A DNA stretch of 64,000 bases from a gamma proteobacterium endosymbiont of Lamellibrachia anaximandri (lineage in GTDB: Bacteria > Pseudomonadota > Gammaproteobacteria > Chromatiales > Chromatiaceae): positions 1-64,000 of the forward strand of contig JAESPD010000017.1 of NCBI GenBank assembly GCA_016756855.1, in the 5' to 3' direction. Positions 35,513-44,509 of the stretch are shown here, one piece after another. The notes beneath the pieces are model-generated. The model was not told where the DNA came from. It searched no databases and saw nothing but the letters and a program-made list of their open reading frames with translations. Every line of letters begins with the position of its first letter. Within the stretch, counting starts at the first letter, position 1. Made by a program: the position numbers and the translations under genes.

Positions 35513-37840
35513 ATGCAAATCAAAACGAAAGTGATCATAGGTGCGGCGCTATTGGCCGCAATCCCGGTATTGGGCGCCAGTACGCTTATCGGATGGCTCG
35601 CCATTTCCAGTGGCAGGGCCGCCCTTGAAGAGCAGGCAACCCAGCAGACCCTTGCTATCCGGGATAGTAAAAAGGCGCAGATAGAGGACTATTTTAGGAT
35701 GATCCGCGCCCAGGTTCAGACCTTCTCCAATGATCAGATGGTTGTGGATGCCATGCTGGGTTTAGGAGACGCCTATCTCAATTTCCATGGTGAGTTTGCT
35801 GAGCAGGAGCCTGACTTTTACCAAAATCAGCTGTTGAGCTATTACAAGAACGAGTTTGTCACCGAGTTTCAGAGTCGAAATGGTGGAGAAGCCCCGTCTA
35901 TCGATGCGTATATGAAAGGGCTGGATGAAACAGCCATTGCAATCCAGTATCAGTACATCGAGGCAAACCCCAATCCGCTGGGTGAAAAAGAGAGATGGAG
36001 TGATCCTGAGGATGATACGCTTTACGCCCAGATCCACAGTCTTTATCACCCAAAATTGCGGGACTTTCTGGAAAAATTCGGCTATTACGATATTTTTCTG
36101 GTGGAGCCAGAAAACGGTAACATTGTCTATTCTGTCTTCAAAGAGATCGATTTCGGCACCTCTCTGATCACCGGTCCTCATGCAGATTCCGGTCTGGGGG
36201 AAGCCTTCAGGTCGGCCATGAAGGCGGAAAAACCTGACGATGTCAGCATCATCGATTTTAAGCCCTATGGTCCATCCTATACTGACCAGGCTGCCTTTAT
36301 CGCCTCTCCTGTTTTTGACGATGAGAACCGTGTTGGTGTACTCATCTTTCAGATGCCGGTAGACAGACTGAACGGCATCATGACCAGTGGCGGCAAGTGG
36401 CAGGAGGTCGGTCAGGGCAAAACAGGTGAGACCTACCTGGTCGGTAAGGATCTGACTGCCCGCAGTATCAGTCGATTCATAGTGGAGTCTCCACACAGTT
36501 ATCCTGCGCTGCTGGAAAATGTTGGGGTTGCGCAAGAGATTACCGATGCAATCAGCGCCAAGGGCACCAGCGCAGGGATACAGCAGATTGATACTCCCGC
36601 AACCTCGGCTTCGGGCCGGGGTGAGAGTGGTGTAAGTATTTTTGATGGTTATCGTGGAACACCGGTGCTCTCAGCCTATGCTCCATTGAACGTTGCCGGA
36701 CTCGACTGGTCAATCATCAGCGAAATAGAGACCGATGAAGCATTTTCATCGGCCGCGACCCTGAGCCGGGATATTATTAACTACGCTATTGCTATTTTGG
36801 CAATTGCTTTGGCTGGCTCCATTTTGGTTGGATGGTTCTTCGCCCACAGAGGGACAATCCCTATTCGAAGACTTAACGCTACCATCAACGATATTGAGAA
36901 AAATGCCAGCCTGGTTGAACGCTGTGACGATGCAGGCAACGATGAGATCAGTCAGATGGCTGAGTCGGTCAACCGTATGCTCTCCCGCTTTCAGAACAGT
37001 GTCAGACAGGTATCGGATGCCACCAACCAGATGAGTGGGTCATCCAGGGAACTGCAGGGGGTGACCAGTGAATCCAGGTCGATCAATCTTGAGCAACAGA
37101 GCCAGATTGAGCAGATAGCAACTGCCATTGCCGAAATGGCGGCCACTGTTCGGGAAGTGGCATCAAATGCAGCAGCCACCGCAACGGCAGCCGGTGAGGC
37201 AGACACAGCCTCGAACGATGGCAGAAAGATTATTGAGCAGGCGCTGGGTACGATTAATGGTGTGGCGAGCCAAGTGGACGGCGCTGCATCCGTCATCCTA
37301 AAACTGGAAGTCGACAGTCAGAGTATCGGCAATATTTTGAAGGTGATTCAGGGCATTGCGGAACAGACCAATCTGTTGGCGTTAAACGCTGCCATTGAAG
37401 CAGCAAGGGCGGGAGAGCAAGGGCGTGGATTTGCCGTCGTGGCGGATGAGGTGCGCGCACTGGCGGGCCGCACCCAAAGCTCCATCCATGAAATCGAAGA
37501 GACAATCGAAGACCTTCAAAAGCACTCAAGCCAGGCTGTCGAGGCGATGAAAATCAGTCAGCAAGGTGTGCAGGCGACGGTGGAGCAGGCAAAGGAGGCA
37601 GGAGTATCTCTCGGATCCATTACACAATCGGTGGATACCATCACTGATATGGCAACTCAGATAGCCACTGCCACGCATCAACAGAGTGCAGTTGCTGAAG
37701 AGATCAGTCGTAATGCCGAAGGAATTGCCGGAACGGCACAGAAGAGCCTGAAGAGTTCAGAGCAGGTAGCCGCCGCCAGTGATAGCCTGAATCATCTCTC
37801 TGTTCAACTGAAGGAACTGGTTGCACAGTTTAAGATATAG
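35513..37840 (+). CDS. Methyl-accepting chemotaxis protein with large periplasmic sensor
   Basis: The 775-residue receptor has a membrane helix at about 7-29, a 390-residue periplasmic region of double-Cache type ([31 protein letters not shown]), and a second membrane helix at about 424-446. HAMP and the methylated signalling domain follow, with the hairpin tip [20 protein letters not shown]. Cache sensors usually bind small ligands such as amino acids or carboxylates. It follows the PstS-like gene after 95 bp; no strong sigma-28 site is seen in that gap. The ligand is unknown. Confidence 0.93.
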   Translation: MQIKTKVIIGAALLAAIPVLGASTLIGWLAISSGRAALEEQATQQTLAIRDSKKAQIEDYFRMIRAQVQTFSNDQMVVDAMLGLGDAYLNFHGEFAEQEPDFYQNQLLSYYKNEFVTEFQSRNGGEAPSIDAYMKGLDETAIAIQYQYIEANPNPLGEKERWSDPEDDTLYAQIHSLYHPKLRDFLEKFGYYDIFLVEPENGNIVYSVFKEIDFGTSLITGPHADSGLGEAFRSAMKAEKPDDVSIIDFKPYGPSYTDQAAFIASPVFDDENRVGVLIFQMPVDRLNGIMTSGGKWQEVGQGKTGETYLVGKDLTARSISRFIVESPHSYPALLENVGVAQEITDAISAKGTSAGIQQIDTPATSASGRGESGVSIFDGYRGTPVLSAYAPLNVAGLDWSIISEIETDEAFSSAATLSRDIINYAIAILAIALAGSILVGWFFAHRGTIPIRRLNATINDIEKNASLVERCDDAGNDEISQMAESVNRMLSRFQNSVRQVSDATNQMSGSSRELQGVTSESRSINLEQQSQIEQIATAIAEMAATVREVASNAAATATAAGEADTASNDGRKIIEQALGTINGVASQVDGAASVILKLEVDSQSIGNILKVIQGIAEQTNLLALNAAIEAARAGEQGRGFAVVADEVRALAGRTQSSIHEIEETIEDLQKHSSQAVEAMKISQQGVQATVEQAKEAGVSLGSITQSVDTITDMATQIATATHQQSAVAEEISRNAEGIAGTAQKSLKSSEQVAAASDSLNHLSVQLKELVAQFKI

Positions 37841-37866
37841 ATAAATCATCAGAGATCCATAAACTG

Positions 37867-37889
37867 CAGGGTGCGCCTCACACACCCTG
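37867..37889. terminator. Hairpin between convergent receptor and EAL genes
   Basis: CAGGGTG and CACCCTG form a perfect 7-bp stem with a nine-base loop in the 61-bp gap between two converging genes. The T-tract is poor, so termination is only likely. Confidence 0.45.
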
Positions 37890-37901
37890 TATATCCAAAG
37901 T

Positions 37902-40106
37902 TCATTCGGATGTTGTTATCTCTTCTGGCTTTCCGAATATATAGCCCTGCCCATAGTCAACGCCGAGTTTAATCAGCAGATCCAGCACTCCATCCGTTTC
38001 AACATATTCGGCAATGGTTTTAGTGCCGGTTGAACGGGCGACGTCACGAATGGCGGTAACGATGACGTAATCCAGTTTGTTGCCCTCAATTTCCCTGATA
38101 AATGAGCCGTCTATCTTCAGGTAGTCGACATGCAGTCTCTTTAAATATTCGAATGATGCGGTGCCGGTGCCGAAGTCATCAAGGGCGACGGAGCACCCCA
38201 TCTCTCTGAGTTGACTGAAGAAGTGGGCTGCCTGCTTGAGATCACTCAAGGCTACGGTTTCGGTGATCTCGAAGCAGATCTTCTTTGCCTCGACATTGGT
38301 GTTTTTCAGCTGTTCAAGGATATATTCAGGAAAAGCCATGTCGTTGATCGACTGTCCTGAAAGATTGATTGCGCATATTGTTTCCGGCTGCCGGAGTATT
38401 GGGTCATTTTCAATAAGATGCAGTGCTTTGGATACGACCCAACGGTCAACTTCAGGCATCAGATTGAAAGCTTCGGCATACGGCATAAAGATGCATGGTT
38501 CGACCAGAGATCCATCGTCAGCTACCAGGCGTAACAGTATTTCAACGTGCTGCATGGTATTGTTATTCTTGACTGCAGCCTGTTTCTCATTGAGCGAAAC
38601 GATGGGTTGATATAGAAGCCTGAATTGATCATCGGCAAGTGCCTGCTGGAGTTTACCCATCCATTTGGCCCGAATCTCACGATCCTTGAGTACGCCGTCA
38701 TCCATTGGGTCGATGCTGGTCAGGCCACGCTCACCTTTTGACAGCCTGTTGACGTGGGCGCTTGCCAGTTCGAGCAGATGGTGTGGTGAGTCAAAATGGC
38801 TGGTGACGGGTAACAGGCAGGCCTTGGGTAGTATGCTGAAGTGCTTTTTCTCCCATTCAAACCGGTAGGGTTCGGGATTGTTTAACCATGTATGAGCACT
38901 TTTCGGCAGAGCGCCTTTTTTCTTTGATATAAAGGCAAATTCACCTGCGCCTATACGAAATATTTCGCAACTCGATGACAATATTTTGTTCAAATGCAAG
39001 CCGAAACGTTTGATCAGCATATTGCGACCGGAGACGCCATAGTGGCGGCGCATCTCCTCATATTGGTCGATCTCCAGATATCCCAACTCGGGTTTGATAC
39101 CGGTGTCACCTTTCATCAGAGATTCCAACCGATCTTTCAGTGCTCTGGTATTCAGCAGGCCACTCAACGGATCATGGGAGGCGGCGTATCTAAGACGGCT
39201 GGTCTCCAATCGTCGTTCCAAGGTGACGACAGCAACACTGTAGGTCAAAAGAGAGATGGTAATGATAAAGGTCAAGAGTGCAATGTACTCCTGCTCAGTG
39301 ACAGGTATGGGCGTACCGCCAAAGCCAAATGCATAGAAACTGAATATACCGAAACAGGTAAGAAAAACCGCAATGCTGGAGAAGGTGACTCCCAGTCGAT
39401 AGGCGCTCCAGGCCAGTAGAGGAAAGAGGATGAACAGTTGATCAGAAATCCCGGCATAGAGATGAGTCTCTCCCCAGAGAAAGGTTGAAAGAATGTTCAG
39501 GCAGAAAAGGGAGAGCCAAAAGATTTTTTCGCGGCCGTTCTTTGGATAGACGGCATAGTCGCCATGGTAGAGCATGCTGAAATTTCGGCCGGCAAGAAAA
39601 ATGACCGGGGTTAGCAACAAAGCGCCAAAAGCTTCCCCCTGCCAGTAGAGGAAGAAAAAAATCCTGATGTCCTGGTCAGGGTCGACAAGCCCGGCAGGAA
39701 TCACCATCGGCAGATCCAGCAGCGTATGAATCAGAGGAGCCAGTACAACACCGAAGCCGAAGAAGGTAAGCAGCGACTTGAGTGGCGCCTTCATGAGTAC
39801 TTGCGGGATGAAGAGTCTCAGCCCCCAGAGGGCGAAATAGACGGAAAAGATCCAGGTTGTCGTCGTCCAGAGTGCAACCCAGAGTTCCAGGTTGTGAAGT
39901 GTTGTGTAATAGGTGAACAGACCGACAAAGGCGCCTATCAATGCCTTGTTGCCATATCTCCATGCAATTCCAAGCCCAACACCGGCCGGCAGAAAGAACA
40001 TGGACTCTTCCCGACCGGAAAAGTGGAAGGGTTGGGAGAGTGCTGTAGCCAGAAACAGTGTTACCGAGACTGATATCTGGAAGATAAGTGACTTTATGAA
40101 TGGCAT
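37902..40106 (-). CDS. MASE1-GGDEF-EAL membrane protein, probable cyclic-di-GMP phosphodiesterase
   Basis: The 734-residue protein has about eight N-terminal membrane helices of MASE1 type (FFLPAGVGLGIAWRYGN), then a GGDEF-like domain and an EAL domain. The cyclase signature is degenerate (RIGAGEFAF instead of GGDEF), so no synthesis is expected. The EAL domain keeps the catalytic set: EILLR (for EALLR), NLSGQS, EITET, DDFGTG, KIDGSF, and the late Glu and Gln (AEYVE, GYIFGKP). It should break down cyclic-di-GMP, with MASE1 sensing an unknown signal. It lies beside chemoreceptors, consistent with control of the motile/sessile switch. Confidence 0.9.
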   Translation of the reverse strand: MPFIKSLIFQISVSVTLFLATALSQPFHFSGREESMFFLPAGVGLGIAWRYGNKALIGAFVGLFTYYTTLHNLELWVALWTTTTWIFSVYFALWGLRLFIPQVLMKAPLKSLLTFFGFGVVLAPLIHTLLDLPMVIPAGLVDPDQDIRIFFFLYWQGEAFGALLLTPVIFLAGRNFSMLYHGDYAVYPKNGREKIFWLSLFCLNILSTFLWGETHLYAGISDQLFILFPLLAWSAYRLGVTFSSIAVFLTCFGIFSFYAFGFGGTPIPVTEQEYIALLTFIITISLLTYSVAVVTLERRLETSRLRYAASHDPLSGLLNTRALKDRLESLMKGDTGIKPELGYLEIDQYEEMRRHYGVSGRNMLIKRFGLHLNKILSSSCEIFRIGAGEFAFISKKKGALPKSAHTWLNNPEPYRFEWEKKHFSILPKACLLPVTSHFDSPHHLLELASAHVNRLSKGERGLTSIDPMDDGVLKDREIRAKWMGKLQQALADDQFRLLYQPIVSLNEKQAAVKNNNTMQHVEILLRLVADDGSLVEPCIFMPYAEAFNLMPEVDRWVVSKALHLIENDPILRQPETICAINLSGQSINDMAFPEYILEQLKNTNVEAKKICFEITETVALSDLKQAAHFFSQLREMGCSVALDDFGTGTASFEYLKRLHVDYLKIDGSFIREIEGNKLDYVIVTAIRDVARSTGTKTIAEYVETDGVLDLLIKLGVDYGQGYIFGKPEEITTSE

Positions 40107-40320
40107 GACCAGCCGATTATAGAGCGAATCGGCATAGGGTGCCTGCTCTCTTGTAAAATTCTATCCACAGAGAGGAGGTGTGACATTATTGTGGAGGGCG
40201 CTTGAGATTGGTTATGGTCAGTAGAGTGTCTCAGTGTTCTCTGGGAAATATGCATTGAGTGTCAGTTCTGAACTGTTACATAATAATCAGGTAGGCGGTC
40301 TCCTTTGGGTCTGAAAAGGT

Positions 40321-40656
40321 ATGCCGGAAAAAGTGGAACAGCTGGAGAATCGCTACAACTGCCCGGTTGAGGCGACGATTGACGTAATTGGTGGAAAATG
40401 GAAGATCATTATCATTCACCATCTTCTAAGCGGAACCAAACGTTTTGGTGAGTTGCGGCGTTTGATTCCCCAGGTAACTCAGCGAATGCTGACTTCCCAG
40501 TTGCGGGAACTCGAAAAGGGTGGCGTCGTGCACAGGGAGGTCTATCCCCAGGTTCCTCCCAAAGTGGAGTATTCCCTTACTGAGTTGGGAGGAACCCTGG
40601 AGCCCGTACTGTGGGTCATGCACGACTGGGGAAAAAGCTTCATGGATCAAAGCTGA
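40321..40656 (+). CDS. HxlR-family transcriptional regulator
   Basis: This 111-residue winged-helix regulator has the family core CPVEATIDVIGGKWKIIIIHHL and QRMLTSQLRELEKGGVVHRE. HxlR proteins sense thiol-reactive aldehydes, quinones or oxidants through a conserved Cys, here in NCPVEA. The next gene, 57 bases downstream, encodes a VOC protein that may be its target and could detoxify the same compound. The gene diverges from the EAL gene over 214 bp. Confidence 0.92.
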   Translation: MPEKVEQLENRYNCPVEATIDVIGGKWKIIIIHHLLSGTKRFGELRRLIPQVTQRMLTSQLRELEKGGVVHREVYPQVPPKVEYSLTELGGTLEPVLWVMHDWGKSFMDQS

Positions 40657-40713
40657 CTCAGAAGAAAATGGGGAGTTTCAGATAAACCAGACACAATGTT
40701 CGGGAAAGGCAAT

Positions 40714-41106
40714 ATGACAGATGCTAAACAGATTTCACCCACGATATGTGTAGATGATCCGACCGCGGGTCGCGATTTCTATGTGCAGTACTTCAATGCA
40801 AAAGTGGTCTTTGACGCAGGGTGGTACATCAATGTCGGAATCGGCAAGGGTGAACTGTGCTTCATGAAGCCACAGAGACCGGATCAGCCGCTGTTTTCCG
40901 GTGAGGGTCTCATGTATAACCTTGAAGTTGAGGATGTTGATAGCGAACATCAACGATTAACGGGACTTGGCCTTGCTGCTGTTATGCCACTTGAAGATCA
41001 CCCTTGGGGAGACAGAGGATTCAGCGTTGTTGATCCCAATGGCATTGCGCTTTACATCTACACTCCCAGGGAGCCATCGCCTGAGTTCAAGCAGTATTAC
41101 AAGTAG
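40714..41106 (+). CDS. VOC (glyoxalase/bleomycin-resistance-like) family protein
   Basis: The 130-residue protein is built from two beta-alpha-beta-beta-beta modules: SPTICVDDPTAGRDFYVQYF begins the first, and a DRGFSVVDPNGIALYIY segment ends the second, with a metal-ligand-like Glu in YNLEVEDVD. Members include glyoxalases, dioxygenases and drug-binding proteins, so the exact reaction is unknown. ATG at 40,714 is preferred over 40,696 because of the upstream GAAAGG. It is probably expressed with the HxlR gene. Confidence 0.85.
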   Translation: MTDAKQISPTICVDDPTAGRDFYVQYFNAKVVFDAGWYINVGIGKGELCFMKPQRPDQPLFSGEGLMYNLEVEDVDSEHQRLTGLGLAAVMPLEDHPWGDRGFSVVDPNGIALYIYTPREPSPEFKQYYK

Positions 41107-41118
41107 GCTGAACCTGTC

Positions 41119-41254
41119 TGGTGTCCATCCGGGAGTCCATATCTAACTACAAATACCACGAAGAGCACTAAGGTAAGAGATTGTATAACAATACTGCTTC
41201 TTAGTGTGCTTCGTGCTCTTCGTGGTGAAAAATAGTGTATTCGGACGGGCACTA
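41119..41254. repeat. MITE-like element, copy 1
   Basis: This 136-bp non-coding element starts TGGTGTCCATCCGGGA and ends TTCGGACGGGCACTA. The ends are imperfect inverted repeats, and inside are the arms ACCACGAAGAGCAC and GTGCTCTTCGTGGT. It is the most diverged of three copies and touches the chrA stop codon. Confidence 0.75.
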
Positions 41255-41255
41255 A

Positions 41256-42605
41256 CTACAGCAACAAAGAGTAACCCAATCCCAAGGCAGCGCAGGCGCC
41301 AATAACCTGAACAATACCCACCTTATATTTAAACAGGGCTACGAATGCAGCTGCGCCTATCAAGGCTGAAAACCATTCAAACGGTGCCTCAAAACCTTGA
41401 GGCCAAAGCACATGGTAGGCAAAAAAAGCAGCCAGATTGAGTACCACCCCTACGACGGCAGCGGTAATACCAGTCAGGGGGGCGGTGAACTTGACATCAT
41501 CTCTGGTCGCCTCAACCGCCGGTCCACCAAGCAGGATGAAAAGAAAGGAGGGCAGAAAAGTAAAGAGCGTGGCAATGCCGGCGCCGGCAGCACCGGCTAG
41601 TGGAAGCATTTCAGGCCCAAAAATCTCTTTGGTCCAGCCACCAACAAAACCGACAAATGCAACAACCATGATGAGTGGGCCAGGGGTGGTTTCGCCTAGG
41701 GCAAGACCATCGATCATCTGGGTTCCGCTTAACCATGCATATTGTTCGACACCACCTTGATAGACATAGGGCAATACTGCATAGGCACCGCCAAAGGTAA
41801 CCAGTGCTGCTTTGGTAAAGAACCAGCCCATTTGCGTGAGAGTGCCATCCCAGCCATATGTCGTGGACAGCATGGCCATTACTGCACCCCCAATGAAAAT
41901 CCCGACCAAGGTGAATGTGATGAACCGGCTCCAGTTAAATCGCGCATGCTCTGGAGCAGGGGTGTCATCATCAATAAGCGCAGGGCCGTAGGAATCCTTG
42001 GATTCTCCGTGATGTCCGCCCGCTTTGAATTTGTCCGGTGCAAAATGTGAACCGACATAACCGATGATACCCGCCATCAGCACGATATAGGGAAAAGGCA
42101 CATCAAGGGCAAAAATTGCGATGAACGCCAGTACTGCCATGGCGCGAAGTACATTGTTCTTCAAGGCTCTGGAGCCGATGCGGTAGGCTGCAAAAACTAC
42201 GATTGCCGTCACTGCGGGCTTAATGCCATACAAAACACCTGCCACTGCCGGCACATCACCGAAAGCCAGATAGATCCATGTCAGACCAATGAGGATGAAT
42301 AGTGATGGCAGGACAAATAACACACCGGCAGCAATGCCTCCCCATACACCATGCATCAACCAGCCGATATAGGTCGCCAGTTGTTGTGCCTCCGGGCCAG
42401 GCAGCACCATGGTGTAATTCAGCGCATGTAAAAAGCGATGTTCGGAAAGCCATCTGCGTTTCTCTACCAACTCCTGATGCATCATGCTGATTTGGCCCGC
42501 CGGACCGCCAAAGCTGATAAAGCCCAGCTTGAGCCAGTAGATCAAGGCTTCAATAAATGACACGGGTTGTGGTTTGTCTGTGACTTCGGGTGGAGTTGTT
42601 GGCAC
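41256..42605 (-). CDS. chrA: Chromate efflux transporter (ChrA family)
   Basis: This 449-residue membrane protein has two homologous halves, as expected for the long ChrA type. The N-terminal half has FGGPAGQISMMHQELVEKRR and LPGPEAQQLATYIGW; the C-terminal half has TFGGAYAVLPYVY and LGETTPGPLIM. These repeats are the family signatures. ChrA proteins export chromate and are sometimes found in organisms with other roles in sulfate-like anion transport. The gene stands alone, flanked on both sides by MITE-like copies. Confidence 0.93.
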   Translation of the reverse strand: MPTTPPEVTDKPQPVSFIEALIYWLKLGFISFGGPAGQISMMHQELVEKRRWLSEHRFLHALNYTMVLPGPEAQQLATYIGWLMHGVWGGIAAGVLFVLPSLFILIGLTWIYLAFGDVPAVAGVLYGIKPAVTAIVVFAAYRIGSRALKNNVLRAMAVLAFIAIFALDVPFPYIVLMAGIIGYVGSHFAPDKFKAGGHHGESKDSYGPALIDDDTPAPEHARFNWSRFITFTLVGIFIGGAVMAMLSTTYGWDGTLTQMGWFFTKAALVTFGGAYAVLPYVYQGGVEQYAWLSGTQMIDGLALGETTPGPLIMVVAFVGFVGGWTKEIFGPEMLPLAGAAGAGIATLFTFLPSFLFILLGGPAVEATRDDVKFTAPLTGITAAVVGVVLNLAAFFAYHVLWPQGFEAPFEWFSALIGAAAFVALFKYKVGIVQVIGACAALGLGYSLLL

Positions 42606-42706
42606 TTGTTGAATACTCTGGTGTTGGGTCTGGAGATAACCTGCAGGGTTTTGGCAAGCTTACCAGCATCCTACAATCCCGATAGACCTACATAGATTGT
42701 GCTAAA

Positions 42707-42814
42707 TAGCGTCCATCAGGAAACCCACATCAAACCACGAAGGTAAAAGATTGATTAACCATGAATTTTCTTCGTGTTCTTCGTGGTGAAAACAGTGTTT
42801 CCGGACGGGCACTA
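42707..42814. repeat. MITE-like element, copy 2
   Basis: The 108-bp element begins TAGCGTCCATCAGGAAACCC and ends GTTTCCGGACGGGCACTA. It shares the centre AAAGATTGATTAACCATGAA and the arm TTCTTCGTGTTCTTCGTGGT with copy 3, but lacks about 25 bp of the left arm. A further terminal fragment, TAGTGTCCGTC, follows at 42,817. Confidence 0.8.
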
Positions 42815-42870
42815 AATAGTGTCCGTCTTTTTTGAGCGCACAAGCGTACCAGAAACCTGTTCCGTTTGAT

Positions 42871-43854
42871 TTACATCAGCATCCGGAACTCACGATGCCA
42901 ACGCGCAAGTGATTCGTGGTAGTGGTGCGCTGCGTACTTCGGGCCATTGTAGTAGCGCGCAACTTTGCGGAAATCGTTTTCTGTCGGATTGGTCTTCTTT
43001 ACTACCTCTCCTTTTGATCGAAGAAATCGCGCCACGAACTCTACTTGGCGAGTGGCTGGAGCGGTAAAGAGTTCGGTTGCATTTTGCGCCCCCACACGCT
43101 TGTAGTTGGCGCCCATGACCTGGCCCAATCCCATGCTCATGGACTGCATGCGAAGCTCTTCCAGCCCAGTATCTGGATGTTGCCGGTTAAGTCGGGACAG
43201 ATAGTGCTGCTCAAATCTTGGACGGATGATGCCGGCGGTCTCCTGGCGGATGATTGAGAGGATCCATTCCGGCCTGACCAATGTGCCGGTTTCATCTGCA
43301 AGTGCCGCGGAGACCGATGCTGCCATTGCGCCGTAACGCTCAAGTATCTTGCGGCAATTGAGATATGCGCGTTTATGCAGGGCGTTGAGATGGAAGATGG
43401 CGTCATCGAAGTTACCGGTCATCACCTGTGCGGCATCGGCCCGTGCAATTGCCGTTTCGAGCATTTTTTCCAGGGTGCTGGATGTTAACCTGGCGTCGGG
43501 GATTGCGCTGATCAGTGTCCTGGCGGTATTCCATCTACAGGGATAGCAGAGGGTATCGCGGTTAATGGTGCGGCTGAGACGCTTTTCCACCTGAAACTGC
43601 GCTACCGCCCGGTTGGTGCCGCGCCCGAAATCCCCATCGATCGCGAAGGCGCCGTTGGATGACGTGGAATAGCCAAGGAAAATCAACAATCTCTGCACGG
43701 CTTTGATGCCCGCCTCCCCTGCAGATTTGCGTGTCAGCGTGGCGTCTCCAGAGAGAAAACGCGCCAGATCGGCACGCCAGATGGCGGCGTCGTTGTCCGG
43801 ATGGGTGATAATCCGTTTTACGCGTTTGTCGTTGATGAGGTCGTTGAGTGACAT
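42871..43854 (-). CDS. Peptidoglycan-binding N-acetylmuramidase
   Basis: The 327-residue protein has a peptidoglycan-binding type 1 domain (about 45-100: GIKAVQRLLIFLGY, DGDFGRGTNRAVAQFQ) and a C-terminal N-acetylmuramidase (DUF3380-like) domain with FEQHYLSRL and SMSMGLGQVMGANYKRVG. A catalytic Glu probably lies in IIRQETAGIIRPRFE. It would cut the glycan chain of murein. No signal peptide is visible at the N-terminus, so it may be exported by another route, be a phage-derived lysin or act in the cytoplasm. No phage genes surround it. Confidence 0.8.
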   Translation of the reverse strand: MSLNDLINDKRVKRIITHPDNDAAIWRADLARFLSGDATLTRKSAGEAGIKAVQRLLIFLGYSTSSNGAFAIDGDFGRGTNRAVAQFQVEKRLSRTINRDTLCYPCRWNTARTLISAIPDARLTSSTLEKMLETAIARADAAQVMTGNFDDAIFHLNALHKRAYLNCRKILERYGAMAASVSAALADETGTLVRPEWILSIIRQETAGIIRPRFEQHYLSRLNRQHPDTGLEELRMQSMSMGLGQVMGANYKRVGAQNATELFTAPATRQVEFVARFLRSKGEVVKKTNPTENDFRKVARYYNGPKYAAHHYHESLARWHREFRMLM

Positions 43855-43965
43855 GTTTCCTCCCTGGTGTGTCAGCAGTGTGATTGTCAGATGGTTATGC
43901 GGGGTTTCCTAAAAGAGTATAGCTGGTGCAGCCACCAGCAAATAAAGCCAGCAACATGCCGGGTT

Positions 43966-44002
43966 CGTAGGCATGATCAAGCGTAGCGGATCAGGCAAAA
44001 GA
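43966..44002 (+). repeat. 37-bp REP-like repeat, copy A
   Basis: CGTAGGCATGATCAAGCGTA and the following AGCGGATCAGGCAAAAGA match the reverse complement of 62,857-62,893 with one difference. The repeat ends one base before the stop codon of the leftward gene that follows it. Confidence 0.75.
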
Positions 44003-44344
44003 CTATTGTTGCAGCCGCTCCTCATCAGTGGATGCGACTGGCGCACACTGCCAGCCCCAACCTTCGAGTTTCTGTCTGAACCCGGCGGCCTTCTGCTCAC
44101 AGTAGCCGGTTTCATTGTCGGCACTCCAGAGTATCTGCATCGAGTCGGGTTGCTCAGCCTCTTTGAAATAGCGCACCTCGCAGGGTGGATGGCCGGTTTC
44201 CTGTTGATAGTGGATTTCGATACGCCGCTCAAGCCCGTTGAGCTCGCAGAGATAGATCTGATCTGCGGCCGTTGACTGGGTTGAAAATGTGGTGATGAAA
44301 ATTGCGGCTGCCATTGGCAGATGCCGGCTGAAACACTTCTGCAT
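44003..44344 (-). CDS. Small secreted protein of unknown function
   Basis: The 113-residue product has a signal peptide (MQKCFSRHLPMAAAIFITTF...STAA). The mature part has four cysteines (YLCEL, PPCEVRYF, TGYCEQKA, WQCAP), probably two disulfides in the periplasm. I do not recognise a named family, but the layout (C-E-L-N-G-L-E-R-R-I, then HPPCEVRY-F-K) looks like a conserved small exported protein of gammaproteobacteria. GGAG lies eight bases before the chosen start. The gene diverges from the MscS gene. Confidence 0.75.
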   Translation of the reverse strand: MQKCFSRHLPMAAAIFITTFSTQSTAADQIYLCELNGLERRIEIHYQQETGHPPCEVRYFKEAEQPDSMQILWSADNETGYCEQKAAGFRQKLEGWGWQCAPVASTDEERLQQ

Positions 44345-44509
44345 TGTATGTTCTCCGAAAGTCCGGAAGGAGTTCCTATGTAGTCTGTCGAATAAGCCTT
44401 TATAATCGGGCGATTGCAAAGTTAATCGGCGGAACTGTGAGTCGGTCTGCGCCTACGGCGTGATCCGGTTCCGTTCGCCTCTTTCTTGTCGAAACATAAT
44501 TTGTCTGCC

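Noticed and set aside
42871-43854. A prophage around the muramidase gene
   Set aside because: Neighbouring genes are chromate transport and a secreted small protein; no structural, integrase or holin genes are present.
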